Shown here piece by piece: positions 19,167 through 26,698 of a stretch of 64,000 nt of DNA. Each line of letters opens with the position of its first letter. Position 1 is the stretch's first letter. A program made the position numbers and the translations under genes. A model generated the notes under the pieces. The model worked only from the letters and a program-made list of their open reading frames with translations. It was not told the origin of the DNA and searched no databases. This stretch comes from Streptococcus constellatus subsp. constellatus (lineage in GTDB: Bacteria; Bacillota; Bacilli; Lactobacillales; Streptococcaceae): NCBI RefSeq assembly GCF_023167545.1, contig NZ_AP014647.1, positions 1,178,001-1,242,000 on the forward strand, given 5' to 3'.

Positions 19167-19481
19167 TTATTCTTTTATCATGTCGTCAGCATGTAAAAGG
19201 TAATTTGTAAAACCACGAGTGCCGATTTTGTAGCCCTCTGCGGTAATACGTGGATTGACTAACTTCACACGTTCCTCAAAGCCGAAATGTTTTTCGCCAG
19301 CTTCAGCAGGAAGCACCACCACAATATCATCTGCTCTTTGAACATCAGAATAGAGATTATAGCTTCTTGATAAGACAGTTAGCCGTCCGTTGATTCTTCG
19401 CTGAACGACTTTATCCTCGCCAGCAAATTCTAAATTGCCGAATGTTTTTTCCATGTTGGGAATCACAAATTTAAGTTCCAT
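19167..19481 (-). CDS. orf23: Tn916 Orf23, DUF961-type protein
   Basis: A 104-residue paralogue of Orf22 (KTFGNLEFAG, then RVKLVNPRITAEGYKIG), 15 bp upstream of it. The paired arrangement is standard for Tn916. A GGAAAGG-like ribosome site precedes the ATG. A role in helicase-assisted replication of the circular form has been proposed for the family but cannot be seen directly here. Confidence 0.9.
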   Translation of the reverse strand: MELKFVIPNMEKTFGNLEFAGEDKVVQRRINGRLTVLSRSYNLYSDVQRADDIVVVLPAEAGEKHFGFEERVKLVNPRITAEGYKIGTRGFTNYLLHADDMIKE

Positions 19482-19503
19482 ATTTTTACCTATCCTTTCT
19501 TTT

Positions 19504-19578
19504 TTATTGGCTGAATGAATGTTTGATGGTCTTAAAGAGTGGGGAACGACCTTTTGATTCTTGATTTTTTGTTTTCAT
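19504..19578 (-). CDS. orf24: Tn916 Orf24, small leader-like peptide
   Basis: A 24-residue frame (MKTKNQESKGRSPLF..., ending HSFSQ) with a strong GAAAGGAAG ribosome site. It is the first gene of the transfer operon at the left end. Its function is unknown. Confidence 0.6.
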   Translation of the reverse strand: MKTKNQESKGRSPLFKTIKHSFSQ

Positions 19579-19603
19579 AAGTTCACTTCCTTTCAAAATC
19601 GGG

Positions 19604-19638
19604 TAAAAAAATAGACACCTCATTTTTTGAAGTGTCTA
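19604..19638 (-). terminator. terminator guarding the Tn916 left end
   Basis: TAGACACTTC/GAAGTGTCTA-type hairpin (19612..19638, one mismatch) followed on the minus strand by seven T (19604..19611). It would stop transcription entering Tn916 from the TetR-ECF operon before it reaches orf24. Confidence 0.65.
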
Positions 19639-19791
19639 CCTATTAAATATTCAAATTTTATTGGAAGTATCTTTATATCTTCACTTTTCAAGGATAAATC
19701 GTCGTATCAAAGCTCATTCATAAGTAGTAAATTAGTAGTAAATTGAGTGGTTTTGACCTTGATAAAGTGTGATAAGTCCAGTTTTTATGCG

Positions 19792-19811
19792 GATAACTAG
19801 ATTTTTATGCT
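19792..19811. repeat. Tn916 left-end terminal inverted repeat
   Basis: Read inward on the minus strand it is AGCATAAAAATCTAGTTATC, matching the right-end copy at 16 of 20 positions. It provides the stop codon of the severed ATPase fragment. Between orf24 and this repeat the DNA is gene-free end sequence. Confidence 0.78.
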
Positions 19812-20371
19812 ATTTTTAGCTCAATAATAGCTCTTTTTAAGTTCTTAATTGATTCATAATCCAAAGATGAAGATGGTTCATCTAAAAGAATAATTTCATT
19901 TTCTGAAATTCCACTAGCAGTTATAGCAATTAACTGCTTCTCTCCACCGGACAGTTCAAAAATATTCTTGTCTAACAAATCTTTACTACCTAAAACATCT
20001 GAATAATAGTGTATTTTATCTAAAATTAAATTTCTTTCTATACATCTATTTTCTAATTGAAAAGCCAATTCATCTGTGGAATTGATACAATAAAACTGTG
20101 TTTTAGGATTTTGAAACACTGTAGATATAAACTTGGATCGTTCTAATATACTCATCCCTAATAAAGATTTGTCCTTGTATAAAACATCTCCTTTTACATC
20201 TCCACAATCATATTCGGGAATAATGCCGTTTATTACTTTTAACAAACTACTTTTCCCCGTACCTGAGTGTCCCGTTATAACAGTTACCTCTCCGGGTTTG
20301 AAATTTAGATTTACATTTTCTAATATGCTTTCTCCATCAAACTTTAATACTAAATTTTGTAAACTAAGCAT
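19805..20371 (-). pseudogene. N-terminal part of ECF-type dual ABC ATPase, severed by Tn916
   Basis: 188 codons with the first NBD of a dual energy-coupling ATPase: Walker A GHSGTGKSS, Q-loop region STVFQNPKTQFY, signature LSGGEKQ and Walker B IILLDEPSSSLD. Translation ends after RAIIELKIA, with the last residues and the stop supplied by Tn916. The H-loop of this NBD lies on the other fragment, so this NBD alone should be unable to cycle ATP normally. It overlaps the T-component gene by 8 bp, as in functional ECF operons. Confidence 0.9.
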
Positions 20372-21065
20372 ACTTACCCCTTATATATAAATAGATTGCC
20401 CATACCATTATCACAAAAAATATGCAATCAATGCCACCAATGCGTGATTCACTAATACTTGTTCGCTTTTGATTAACAGCTAACCCTTTTGTCATTGCGG
20501 ATACTGTTAAATCATCTGCCGTCTTAGACAAACACATCAATAGTGGCACTAATCTATATTCAAATAATAGAATTGGATTTTTTATTAACTTTTTAAGCGT
20601 TAGTCCTCTCAAACGCATGGCTTTTTTTATCTGGCTATAATCAATCCTTGCGGCATAAAAGAAACGAACCATCACAGTCAATGGTATTGCTATTTCATCG
20701 GGACATTTCATTTTTTTCAATGAATAAATACTTTCCCCTACATTTGATGTGAGTATGGTATATTTCCCCATTAAAAATGCGGGAAGTATTTTCTTAACAA
20801 CCATTACTAATATCAGTAAAATCGCTACCAAGGGACTGTATTCTAATTTCATTAAAAATCTATCAGCACCATAAACGAACACAAGAGTAGCCATCCCAAT
20901 AATAGCTACTCTTGTATGTTTTGTATTTATTAAAAGCACTATCGGAATTACGGATATTATAAGGGCTTGCAAGAAATACTTTACTTGAATATTGCCTAAA
21001 ACCATCACATATGAAAGAACTATTGTCATAAAAAGTTTTGTACGAAAATCAAGTTTGATTGTCAT
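20364..21065 (-). CDS. ECF transporter T component (EcfT/CbiQ-like)
   Basis: A 233-residue membrane protein with about five transmembrane helices and the two coupling helices typical of EcfT. These carry the conserved Ala-Arg-Gly-like signatures (KAMRLRGLTLKKL, and SAMTKGLAV). It would connect the S component to the ATPases. It is followed by the ATPase start and preceded by the S-component gene at 20 bp, so the three form one operon. With the ATPase gene cut it is probably non-functional unless another ATPase substitutes. Confidence 0.88.
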   Translation of the reverse strand: MTIKLDFRTKLFMTIVLSYVMVLGNIQVKYFLQALIISVIPIVLLINTKHTRVAIIGMATLVFVYGADRFLMKLEYSPLVAILLILVMVVKKILPAFLMGKYTILTSNVGESIYSLKKMKCPDEIAIPLTVMVRFFYAARIDYSQIKKAMRLRGLTLKKLIKNPILLFEYRLVPLLMCLSKTADDLTVSAMTKGLAVNQKRTSISESRIGGIDCIFFVIMVWAIYLYIRGKYA

Positions 21066-21085
21066 CCTTAACTCCTTATGAATCC

Positions 21086-21673
21086 TTATTTTTCCATACC
21101 AGCCTTTTTAAAATGTTTTTTTAGGAAAGCCATACCTATACTACAACCAATATATGCTCCTATAATTCCACCTATTGCCATTACGACAATAATCCAATTC
21201 GGCATTACACTAAGCATCTTATCAATAAATTCTTGTTTATATCCTCGCTCTAACATCTGCTTGACATATTCATTTCTTGATATAAAAATTGGCAACCAAT
21301 TTCCTAATGTGCAAAGTGGAGCAACAGAAAATGCTAATCTTGCCTTATTAACATCCGTATATTCTCCTGATTTCAAAATAACTTCAGCAATAATACCAGC
21401 AATAACAGCGGTCAATAATGCCCAAGGTCCATGTCCCATAGCAACATATACTAATGCAATAAGTAATGATTGAATAAACACCATTCCTCTTTTTTTAATC
21501 TTTGTGGAATACAGCATATTTACAGGTCCTACTAAAACTCCCTGTGCAAATGGAACAACCGGCATTAAAACTGGAACCATTCCTAAAAATGATCCAATCA
21601 TCATAAATACAAAACCTAATACAGAAAATAATCCTATGTTGATTAAATCCTTTACTTCTAATCGTTTACTCAT
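21086..21673 (-). CDS. MptD-family ECF transporter substrate-binding S component
   Basis: A 195-residue integral membrane protein with six hydrophobic segments, matching the Trep_Strep/MptD family of putative ECF S components (MVPVLMPVVPFAQGVLVGPV, then YVAMGHGPWALL). S components bind one specific small molecule. The substrate of this family is not established. It is next to the T component and downstream of a TetR regulator. Confidence 0.85.
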   Translation of the reverse strand: MSKRLEVKDLINIGLFSVLGFVFMMIGSFLGMVPVLMPVVPFAQGVLVGPVNMLYSTKIKKRGMVFIQSLLIALVYVAMGHGPWALLTAVIAGIIAEVILKSGEYTDVNKARLAFSVAPLCTLGNWLPIFISRNEYVKQMLERGYKQEFIDKMLSVMPNWIIVVMAIGGIIGAYIGCSIGMAFLKKHFKKAGMEK

Positions 21674-21684
21674 TTTAAACCTCC

Positions 21685-22275
21685 CTATCTCTTGTCAATA
21701 TCAACAATGTAATTTACCATTGTTTCTTTTATATATTTTTTATGTTGTGAAAAAGAATTTCTTGCACAGAGAACTTCAGAACTTAATATCATCGCATTGA
21801 TATAATTCACTAAAAAACCGTCACCAAATATATCTGCCTTAATTCCAAGCTGCTTGGCGATTAAACTTAGCTCATTAGTCGTATTAAGTTTCAATTCTTG
21901 ATACAATTTTTCCAAATCCTGATTATATTTTTTTGCTTGTAAAAGGAGTGTATACAATCTCATCAATTCTGTATCAGCCAGCGACTTATCAACCAAAATA
22001 TCACCCATTTGCTGATATTTATCTTTTCCTCGATTGTTTTTTAAATACTCATTTATCAAGTTGTTTCTATAATCATTACCATCAAGCATTAAGTCTTTAA
22101 ACATTTCGTTTGTATTACCATAATGATGATAGACACCTCCTCTACTCATTCCTACCTCTGTGATAACATCTTCCATTGTTGTAAGTTGAAACCCTTTATT
22201 TAGAAAGCATTTCTTTGCAGCTTCTCGAATCTCTTTTTTTCTAATTTGTCCAACTTTTTGTTTTTCTTCTTTCAA
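21685..22275 (-). CDS. TetR-family transcriptional regulator of the ECF/ABC cargo operon
   Basis: 196 residues with an N-terminal TetR helix-turn-helix (about 10-60: REAAKKCFLNKGFQLTTMED, then VGMSRGGVYHHYGN). The remainder is the ligand-binding and dimerisation domain. It is the first gene of the cargo operon, 11 bp before the S component. A perfect short palindrome lies directly behind its -10 box, so autorepression relieved by an unknown ligand is likely. Confidence 0.92.
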   Translation of the reverse strand: MKEEKQKVGQIRKKEIREAAKKCFLNKGFQLTTMEDVITEVGMSRGGVYHHYGNTNEMFKDLMLDGNDYRNNLINEYLKNNRGKDKYQQMGDILVDKSLADTELMRLYTLLLQAKKYNQDLEKLYQELKLNTTNELSLIAKQLGIKADIFGDGFLVNYINAMILSSEVLCARNSFSQHKKYIKETMVNYIVDIDKR

Positions 22276-22308
22276 AACAAAGACCTCATTTCATATCGTA
22301 ATAAAAAC

Positions 22309-22357
22309 CGACACTACTGTCGAATTTTATTTTATCATAAATGATAGTTAATGTCAA
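22309..22357 (-). promoter_or_regulatory. TetR operon promoter with overlapping operator
   Basis: On the minus strand TTGACA (352-357) and TAAAAT (329-334) are separated by exactly 17 bp. Directly downstream is CGACAGTAGTGTCG (309-322), two 5-bp arms around 4 bp, which is a typical TetR-size operator. Binding there would block initiation. Confidence 0.75.
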
Positions 22358-22395
22358 CTAACTTTTAAGTTTGAATAACAATCTTCTTTATAGCT

Positions 22396-22424
22396 TTGAC
22401 TTTCAGCAAATTTTATTGTAAAAT
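22396..22424 (+). promoter_or_regulatory. promoter of the mobilisation operon
   Basis: TTGACT and TAAAAT with 17-bp spacing on the plus strand, followed by the oriT-like repeats and mobC. It diverges from the TetR promoter. Confidence 0.65.
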
Positions 22425-22487
22425 TATCTAAAAGTTAATAGATGCTTAATGCTTGCTATCTAATTCATTCTTTTGTAGCAAGCACAG

Positions 22488-22582
22488 TAAGTGTACGGAC
22501 ACTTACGAAAAAATTGATGAAGCAGCCCTTTGGGATCTGCTTCTTTTTTTATCAATTTTTAACTTGTTAGGGTGTACCCTAA
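22488..22582 (+). other. oriT: probable ICE origin of transfer / relaxosome region
   Basis: Three structures lie just before mobC. TAAGTGTACGGACACTTA (22488-22505) is a 7-bp stem with a 4-nt loop. A long two-part hairpin has AAAAATTGAT...GAAGCAG arms and their complements (about 22510-22560). TTAGGGTGTACCCTAA (22567-22582) has 7-bp arms. Such repeats beside a MobC/MOBP gene pair are what an oriT looks like. The nick site is inferred, not seen. Confidence 0.55.
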
Positions 22583-22614
22583 GACCCGAAATACATTCAA
22601 AGGAGGATTTACCT

Positions 22615-22965
22615 ATGGCAAATAGAATGCGAAATGAAAGACTTGAAATTAAATTAACTGAAGAAGAAAAGGCTCTTTTTGAGGAGAAAAGAAAACTTGC
22701 GAAATGCAAAAATATGAGCCATTTCATTCGCAAGTGCGTTTTAGAAAAGGAAATATATCAAGTGGATTTAGAGCCATTTAGAGATTTACAGGGCTTGCTT
22801 TCCAACGCTACAAACAACATAAATCAGATTGCAAAGCGTGTAAATTCGACCGGCATAATCTACAAAGATGATATAAACGATATGAAAAAGCAGATTGAAC
22901 ATTTCTCAAAAGAGTTGTGGCAGATACATTCACTGCTTCTTAACAGAACTTCTGGAGGTGATTAA
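22615..22965 (+). CDS. mobC: MobC-like relaxosome protein
   Basis: 116 residues with an N-terminal ribbon-helix-helix-like segment (ERLEIKLTEEEKALFEEKRK) and the MobC-family C-terminus (LQGLLSNATNNINQIAKRVN, the conserved 'NNINQIA' motif). These proteins bind oriT and help the relaxase nick. The ATG follows AGGAGG; a longer open frame upstream runs through the oriT repeats and is not credible. The relaxase gene follows after 5 bp. Confidence 0.9.
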   Translation: MANRMRNERLEIKLTEEEKALFEEKRKLAKCKNMSHFIRKCVLEKEIYQVDLEPFRDLQGLLSNATNNINQIAKRVNSTGIIYKDDINDMKKQIEHFSKELWQIHSLLLNRTSGGD

Positions 22966-22970
22966 ATTTT

Positions 22971-24302
22971 ATGGCTATTACAAAAATACATCCCATAAAA
23001 TCAACCCTTAATCTTGCCATTTCATATATTGTTAATGGAGAAAAAACAGACGAGCAAATCTTAGTAAGCACTCATAAATGCCATCAGGAAACTGCTCATA
23101 CCCAATTTTTAAGAACACGAAATGATGCAGGAACAAACGGAACTGTTCTTGCCAGACACCTTATTCAATCCTTTTTACCGGGAGAAACAAGTCCTGAAAT
23201 TGCACATCAAATCGGTCTTGAACTATGTAAAAAGATATTAAAGGATGAGTACGAATTTGTCTTATCTACCCATATAGATAAAGGGCATATCCACAATCAT
23301 ATCATCTTCAATAATGTAAATATGGTAACTGGCAAGTGCTATCAATCCAACAAGAAAAGCTACCACCAAATCAGGTATCAAAGCGATAAACTATGCAAGG
23401 ATAATAACCTTTCTGTGATTGATGAGTTCTACGAGAGCTATAAGAGAAAGTACAAAACAAATGGCAAGTCATGGTATGAAAATGAACAGGCAAAGCGTGG
23501 CAGTTCTTGGAAGAGCAAGCTTCAATTTGACATTGATCGTTTGATAAAACAGTCTAAAGATTGGGAAGAATTTCTAAAGAAAATGGCGGAACTTGATTAT
23601 GAAATAAAGCATGGAAAACATATAGCCTTTAAGCCAAAAGATAAGCAGAAATTTACAAGGGCTAAGACGATTGGTGAGGATTATACCGAAGAAAGATTAA
23701 GAGAGCGTATTACAGAAAATCAATCAATTAAAGCCCCACCTGTCAAAAAACGCATTGGAAATGTCATCAATATGAATACCAATGCCAAAGTGAAAGAGAG
23801 CAAAGGCTATGAATATTGGGCAACAAAACATAACTTAAATACAATGGCTGAGTCAGTTGTTTTCATCAGAGAACATGGCATTAAATCCGTTAAGCAGCTT
23901 GATGAATGCATCAAGAAAAGTGCTGAAGAAAGACAGAACTTACAAGATAAAATCAAAAAAATTGACAAGGATATGCAACTACTTTCTGATACGATGGAAC
24001 AAGTTCATACTGTTAAAAAGTATCGAGCCTACTACAAGGAATATAAAGCAAATCCTTCTGATAAGGCATTTTTTGAGGAGCATAAGTCTGAAATCACACG
24101 CTACGAAACAGATCTTGCAAAACTCAAAAAATCCTATTCAAAGCTGCCTGATTCAAAAGATATTTTAGATAAACTTGATAAATTGCAAGAAAAAAAGAAT
24201 ACCCTAATGCAAGAGTATTCTTCTACAAAATCTACTATGGACGAGCTTTATCAAATACGAAAGAACTATGGGATTTACATGGGCAAGGAGATGGAGAGAT
24301 AA
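22971..24302 (+). CDS. MOBP-type relaxase of the ICE
   Basis: A 443-residue relaxase/mobilisation nuclease. The catalytic Tyr is probably Tyr19 (AISYIVNG). The metal-binding motif is HIDKGHIHNHIIFNNVN (His101, 106, 108, 110), and residues 155 on carry the conserved KSWYENEQAKRGSSWKSKL stretch. The last 130 residues are coiled-coil. It resembles the Tn1549-type relaxases. It would cut oriT and pilot the strand to the VirD4 protein encoded at 48946..50730. It is transcribed opposite to, and converges with, the large transfer operon. Confidence 0.92.
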   Translation: MAITKIHPIKSTLNLAISYIVNGEKTDEQILVSTHKCHQETAHTQFLRTRNDAGTNGTVLARHLIQSFLPGETSPEIAHQIGLELCKKILKDEYEFVLSTHIDKGHIHNHIIFNNVNMVTGKCYQSNKKSYHQIRYQSDKLCKDNNLSVIDEFYESYKRKYKTNGKSWYENEQAKRGSSWKSKLQFDIDRLIKQSKDWEEFLKKMAELDYEIKHGKHIAFKPKDKQKFTRAKTIGEDYTEERLRERITENQSIKAPPVKKRIGNVINMNTNAKVKESKGYEYWATKHNLNTMAESVVFIREHGIKSVKQLDECIKKSAEERQNLQDKIKKIDKDMQLLSDTMEQVHTVKKYRAYYKEYKANPSDKAFFEEHKSEITRYETDLAKLKKSYSKLPDSKDILDKLDKLQEKKNTLMQEYSSTKSTMDELYQIRKNYGIYMGKEMER

Positions 24303-24340
24303 TTTTTTCTCTCCTCTTTTTTCAAGACAAATAAAAAACA

Positions 24341-24373
24341 GTCGGTGCAGCCCTAAGACCACACCGACCGTAA
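24341..24373. terminator. convergent terminator between relaxase and SSB-like genes
   Basis: GTCGGTG (341-347) pairs with CACCGAC (362-368). On the minus strand the stem is followed by TGTTTTTTATTTG, so it ends the large minus-strand operon; on the plus side the tail is poorer. Confidence 0.7.
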
Positions 24374-24375
24374 AT

Positions 24376-25035
24376 TTATCTCTCAGCTTCTTTGTTTGCT
24401 TCTTTCTTTTCTTTTGGCTTTTCCTTATCTTCCGCCTGATATTTCTTGATAGCTCCAAGTACAGATTCTTTCTTTTCTTCTTGTCCTTTCATTTGTTCCT
24501 TTGCCTTTAGTAGCTTTGAAGAAAGTATCCTGATGTTGCTATGCTCCTTGCCGTTATCATCAATGGATGTTCTGATTTGTCCAAAGAGCTTAACAAAATC
24601 TCCCTGCTTAAAGTCCTTTGGAATATCGCTTTTTTCTCCGTATGCCGAACAATTATGATATACCTTATTCCCTTCATCGTCTTTGGATACTACGGAGAAA
24701 TTCGCTACCTTAAAGGCTTCTCCGTTTTTATTTTCCCTTTCAACTACATCGACCTCTCCAACGATATTTCCTACAATATTTACAAGGTTATCCTTTTCTT
24801 CCTGAACATAAGGCAGGTCTTTTATCTGCCCCTGTTCTCTTAAATCCTCAATCATATAGTCAAATTCCTCATGCAGCAAATTAAGGCTGTCATTGTCCAT
24901 ATAAGCGTCATAGAGCTTATCTAAAGCACTTTCATTGTTGATACCTTTTTCTAGGCTTATAATCGCCTTTACAAAGTCCTTGTGGTTATCATTTACCATA
25001 TCTTCTATTTGATTTCTCATTGTTTTGTAATCCAT
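24376..25035 (-). CDS. SSB-like OB-fold protein (second copy in the ICE)
   Basis: 219 residues. The N-terminal half is acidic and helical. Residues about 80-180 form a single-strand DNA-binding OB-fold-like domain (GEVDVVERENKNGEAFKVANF, then HNCSAYGEKSDIPKDFKQGD and VKLFGQIRTS) that mirrors the small SSB at 48469..48780. The C-terminus is Lys/Glu-rich and lacks a classical acidic SSB tip. The ATG chosen follows GAAAGGAGAT. It is the last gene of the minus-strand operon, directly after the giant helicase. Confidence 0.75.
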   Translation of the reverse strand: MDYKTMRNQIEDMVNDNHKDFVKAIISLEKGINNESALDKLYDAYMDNDSLNLLHEEFDYMIEDLREQGQIKDLPYVQEEKDNLVNIVGNIVGEVDVVERENKNGEAFKVANFSVVSKDDEGNKVYHNCSAYGEKSDIPKDFKQGDFVKLFGQIRTSIDDNGKEHSNIRILSSKLLKAKEQMKGQEEKKESVLGAIKKYQAEDKEKPKEKKEANKEAER

Positions 25036-25060
25036 GTTTTTATCTCCTTTCATGGCAAAA

Positions 25061-25076
25061 GGGAGGTTACCCTCCC
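25061..25076. repeat. small intercistronic hairpin
   Basis: GGGAGG-TTAC-CCTCCC between the helicase stop and the SSB-like gene. No T-run follows, so an RNA-processing or stability element is more likely than a terminator. Confidence 0.5.
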
Positions 25077-25077
25077 C

Positions 25078-26580
25078 TTATCTTAAAAATTCCTGTTCTT
25101 TTGTTTTTTGCTTTTCTTCAGTTTTGCTTTCATTTTGATAAGCTCTTATCTGTCCTAAAATAGATGGCTTATCCTCAGATTTTTGTGCGGTTTCTTCTTT
25201 GCTATGAAGATTGTCCTCCACATCATAAGTTGACTCAAAATAATCACTGTCCTTAAAGTCATTGTCATATCTGTCAGGAATACCGTCATTATCGAGGTCT
25301 TTGGAAAGCGGATCATAGAAGTTGCCTTCATCATCAATTTCAAGCCCTGTTGCTGCTTTTAAATCTTCAGAATCAACATAGACTAAATCACTAAAAGAGG
25401 ACATTTCCATTTCATTTTTCATATTCCTTAGAGCTTCATTTTCTCCTTTACTCTCGTAATCAAAGCTCTCTGTTTTGATAGGAGTATCATCAATGTACTG
25501 TGTCCAAGTTTTCTCCTCTAAGTTCAGTTCATACTGAATCCCATGCCTTTCATCTGGTGTATTGGTATAGGCGATCCCGATATGCTTTAAGTCAGGATAC
25601 AAGGTATTAAATTCATCATAGCTGTGATTTTCTTCGTACTCTCTGTTACAGAAGTCAATGATTGCCCTTTTTACATCTTCTACAAGTGGATTGTCATTTC
25701 TCTTTTCTTCCACTTCTCCCATATCAAGGAGCTTATTCAGTTCTGCAAGTCTTAATACCTTAGTTTTCAGCTCATCAGCTTTTTCAAAAGGCTTTTTGAG
25801 TTCTTCTTTGGCATTTTCAAGTTGTTCCTTTGTGCTGATAAGTTTTTCTTCAAGCCTATTTAATTTCTCAGGCATTTTCTCAAGAGCGTTATCAAGTCTT
25901 GTAATGTTACCGTCCACACTTGTTCCAAGCTCTCCTGAATGCTTTGCAGCACCGTTTAAGCTAAAGTTATGCTCATTGGTAAAGAAGTTATAGCTTACCT
26001 CTAAATCCATATTTCTATACCTTCCTATAACCTTGCTTTCATTGATTTTAACCTTTGAAATTGCTTCAAGCAGTCTTTCTCCGGCTAATTTCTTATCGGT
26101 AATCTTTTCTCCTGCAATAGTAATAGAAGTAAACTTTTCCTCACCTTCCGCTTTAGGTTCTACACTTGCTATATCTTTCTTAACAGCTTCTATGAGCTTT
26201 TCCGTTCTTGCGATTTCTTCAGGATAGTTTTTCGCCACTTTATCCTCTAATCTGTAACGGTTAGACTTATAGTTTGCTTCAAGCATTTTAAGTTTTGTAA
26301 CCTCGTTGTCCAAATCCATCTTCTCTTTAATCTTTGGATCACCCGTTGCAAGAGCTTTAATCTCTGCATAGTTAAGAGAGCTTTCGTCCACATCTTCCGC
26401 AACACGAACAGGAGTCTTTGAAGTCATAATCTGAGAAATGAATTTCTGCTTATTCTCTATCGTCTGCCATAAGTAGCTGTCAAATGTATTCTCTGTAACA
26501 TAACGATAGATATTTACTTTCTCATTTTCGTTTCCCTGTCTTACAATTCTCCCTGCTCTTTGCTCTAAGTCAGCAGGTCT
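25078..26580 (-). CDS. giant methylase/SNF2 helicase, exon 2 (C-terminal 500 residues)
   Basis: Continues the protein begun at 36201 after the group II intron. It opens with helicase motif VI (RPADLEQRAGRIVRQGN), where the two arginines are the arginine-finger type, then INKYR-like NIYRYVTENTFDSYLWQ and a long coiled-coil. Near the C-terminus is an acidic EF-hand-like stretch (DLDNDGIPDRYDND) shared with the CHAP protein of the same ICE. The 26661 start visible in this frame lies in intron RNA and is not a true start. If the intron splices, exon 1 and exon 2 give about 2918 residues. Confidence 0.9.
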   Translation of the reverse strand, partial: RPADLEQRAGRIVRQGNENEKVNIYRYVTENTFDSYLWQTIENKQKFISQIMTSKTPVRVAEDVDESSLNYAEIKALATGDPKIKEKMDLDNEVTKLKMLEANYKSNRYRLEDKVAKNYPEEIARTEKLIEAVKKDIASVEPKAEGEEKFTSITIAGEKITDKKLAGERLLEAISKVKINESKVIGRYRNMDLEVSYNFFTNEHNFSLNGAAKHSGELGTSVDGNITRLDNALEKMPEKLNRLEEKLISTKEQLENAKEELKKPFEKADELKTKVLRLAELNKLLDMGEVEEKRNDNPLVEDVKRAIIDFCNREYEENHSYDEFNTLYPDLKHIGIAYTNTPDERHGIQYELNLEEKTWTQYIDDTPIKTESFDYESKGENEALRNMKNEMEMSSFSDLVYVDSEDLKAATGLEIDDEGNFYDPLSKDLDNDGIPDRYDNDFKDSDYFESTYDVEDNLHSKEETAQKSEDKPSILGQIRAYQNESKTEEKQKTKEQEFLR

Positions 26581-26621
26581 GTCGAGTAGGTCAGGGATAT
26601 TACTATCCCTTTCCCCTCTAA

Positions 26622-26655
26622 GAACCGTGCATGAGAGTTTCCCCTCACACGGCTC
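26622..26655 (-). ncRNA. group II intron domain V
   Basis: A 34-nt hairpin with terminal pairing GAGCCGT/ACGGTTC and a GAAA-type loop, the catalytic core of the ribozyme. It sits about 35 bp from the 3' splice site, as usual. Confidence 0.9.
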
Positions 26656-26698
26656 AAGCAATTCAAAACATATGCCAATACAGATGTCGGCTAGTCAA

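Larger units (their letters stand above)
1780..19815 (-). mobile_element. Tn916: Tn916 conjugative transposon carrying tet(M)
   Basis: The gene order int, xis, orf8, orf7, orf10-like, orf9 (opposite strand), orf6, tet(M), leader, orf13 to orf24 is the complete Tn916 order. The length of about 18.0 kb agrees with the published Tn916. Both ends carry the imperfect terminal inverted repeats, and both flanks are parts of one ECF ATPase gene, so this is a simple insertion into an A/T-rich coding sequence. Exact ends are uncertain by about 10 bp because the target is an A-run and the coupling bases cannot be told apart. No gene appears truncated, so the element looks potentially transferable. Confidence 0.95.

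Noticed and set aside
26581..26661. Start codon for a separate gene at 26661
   Set aside because: The codons lie in intron domains V and VI; the protein similarity begins exactly at the splice junction.
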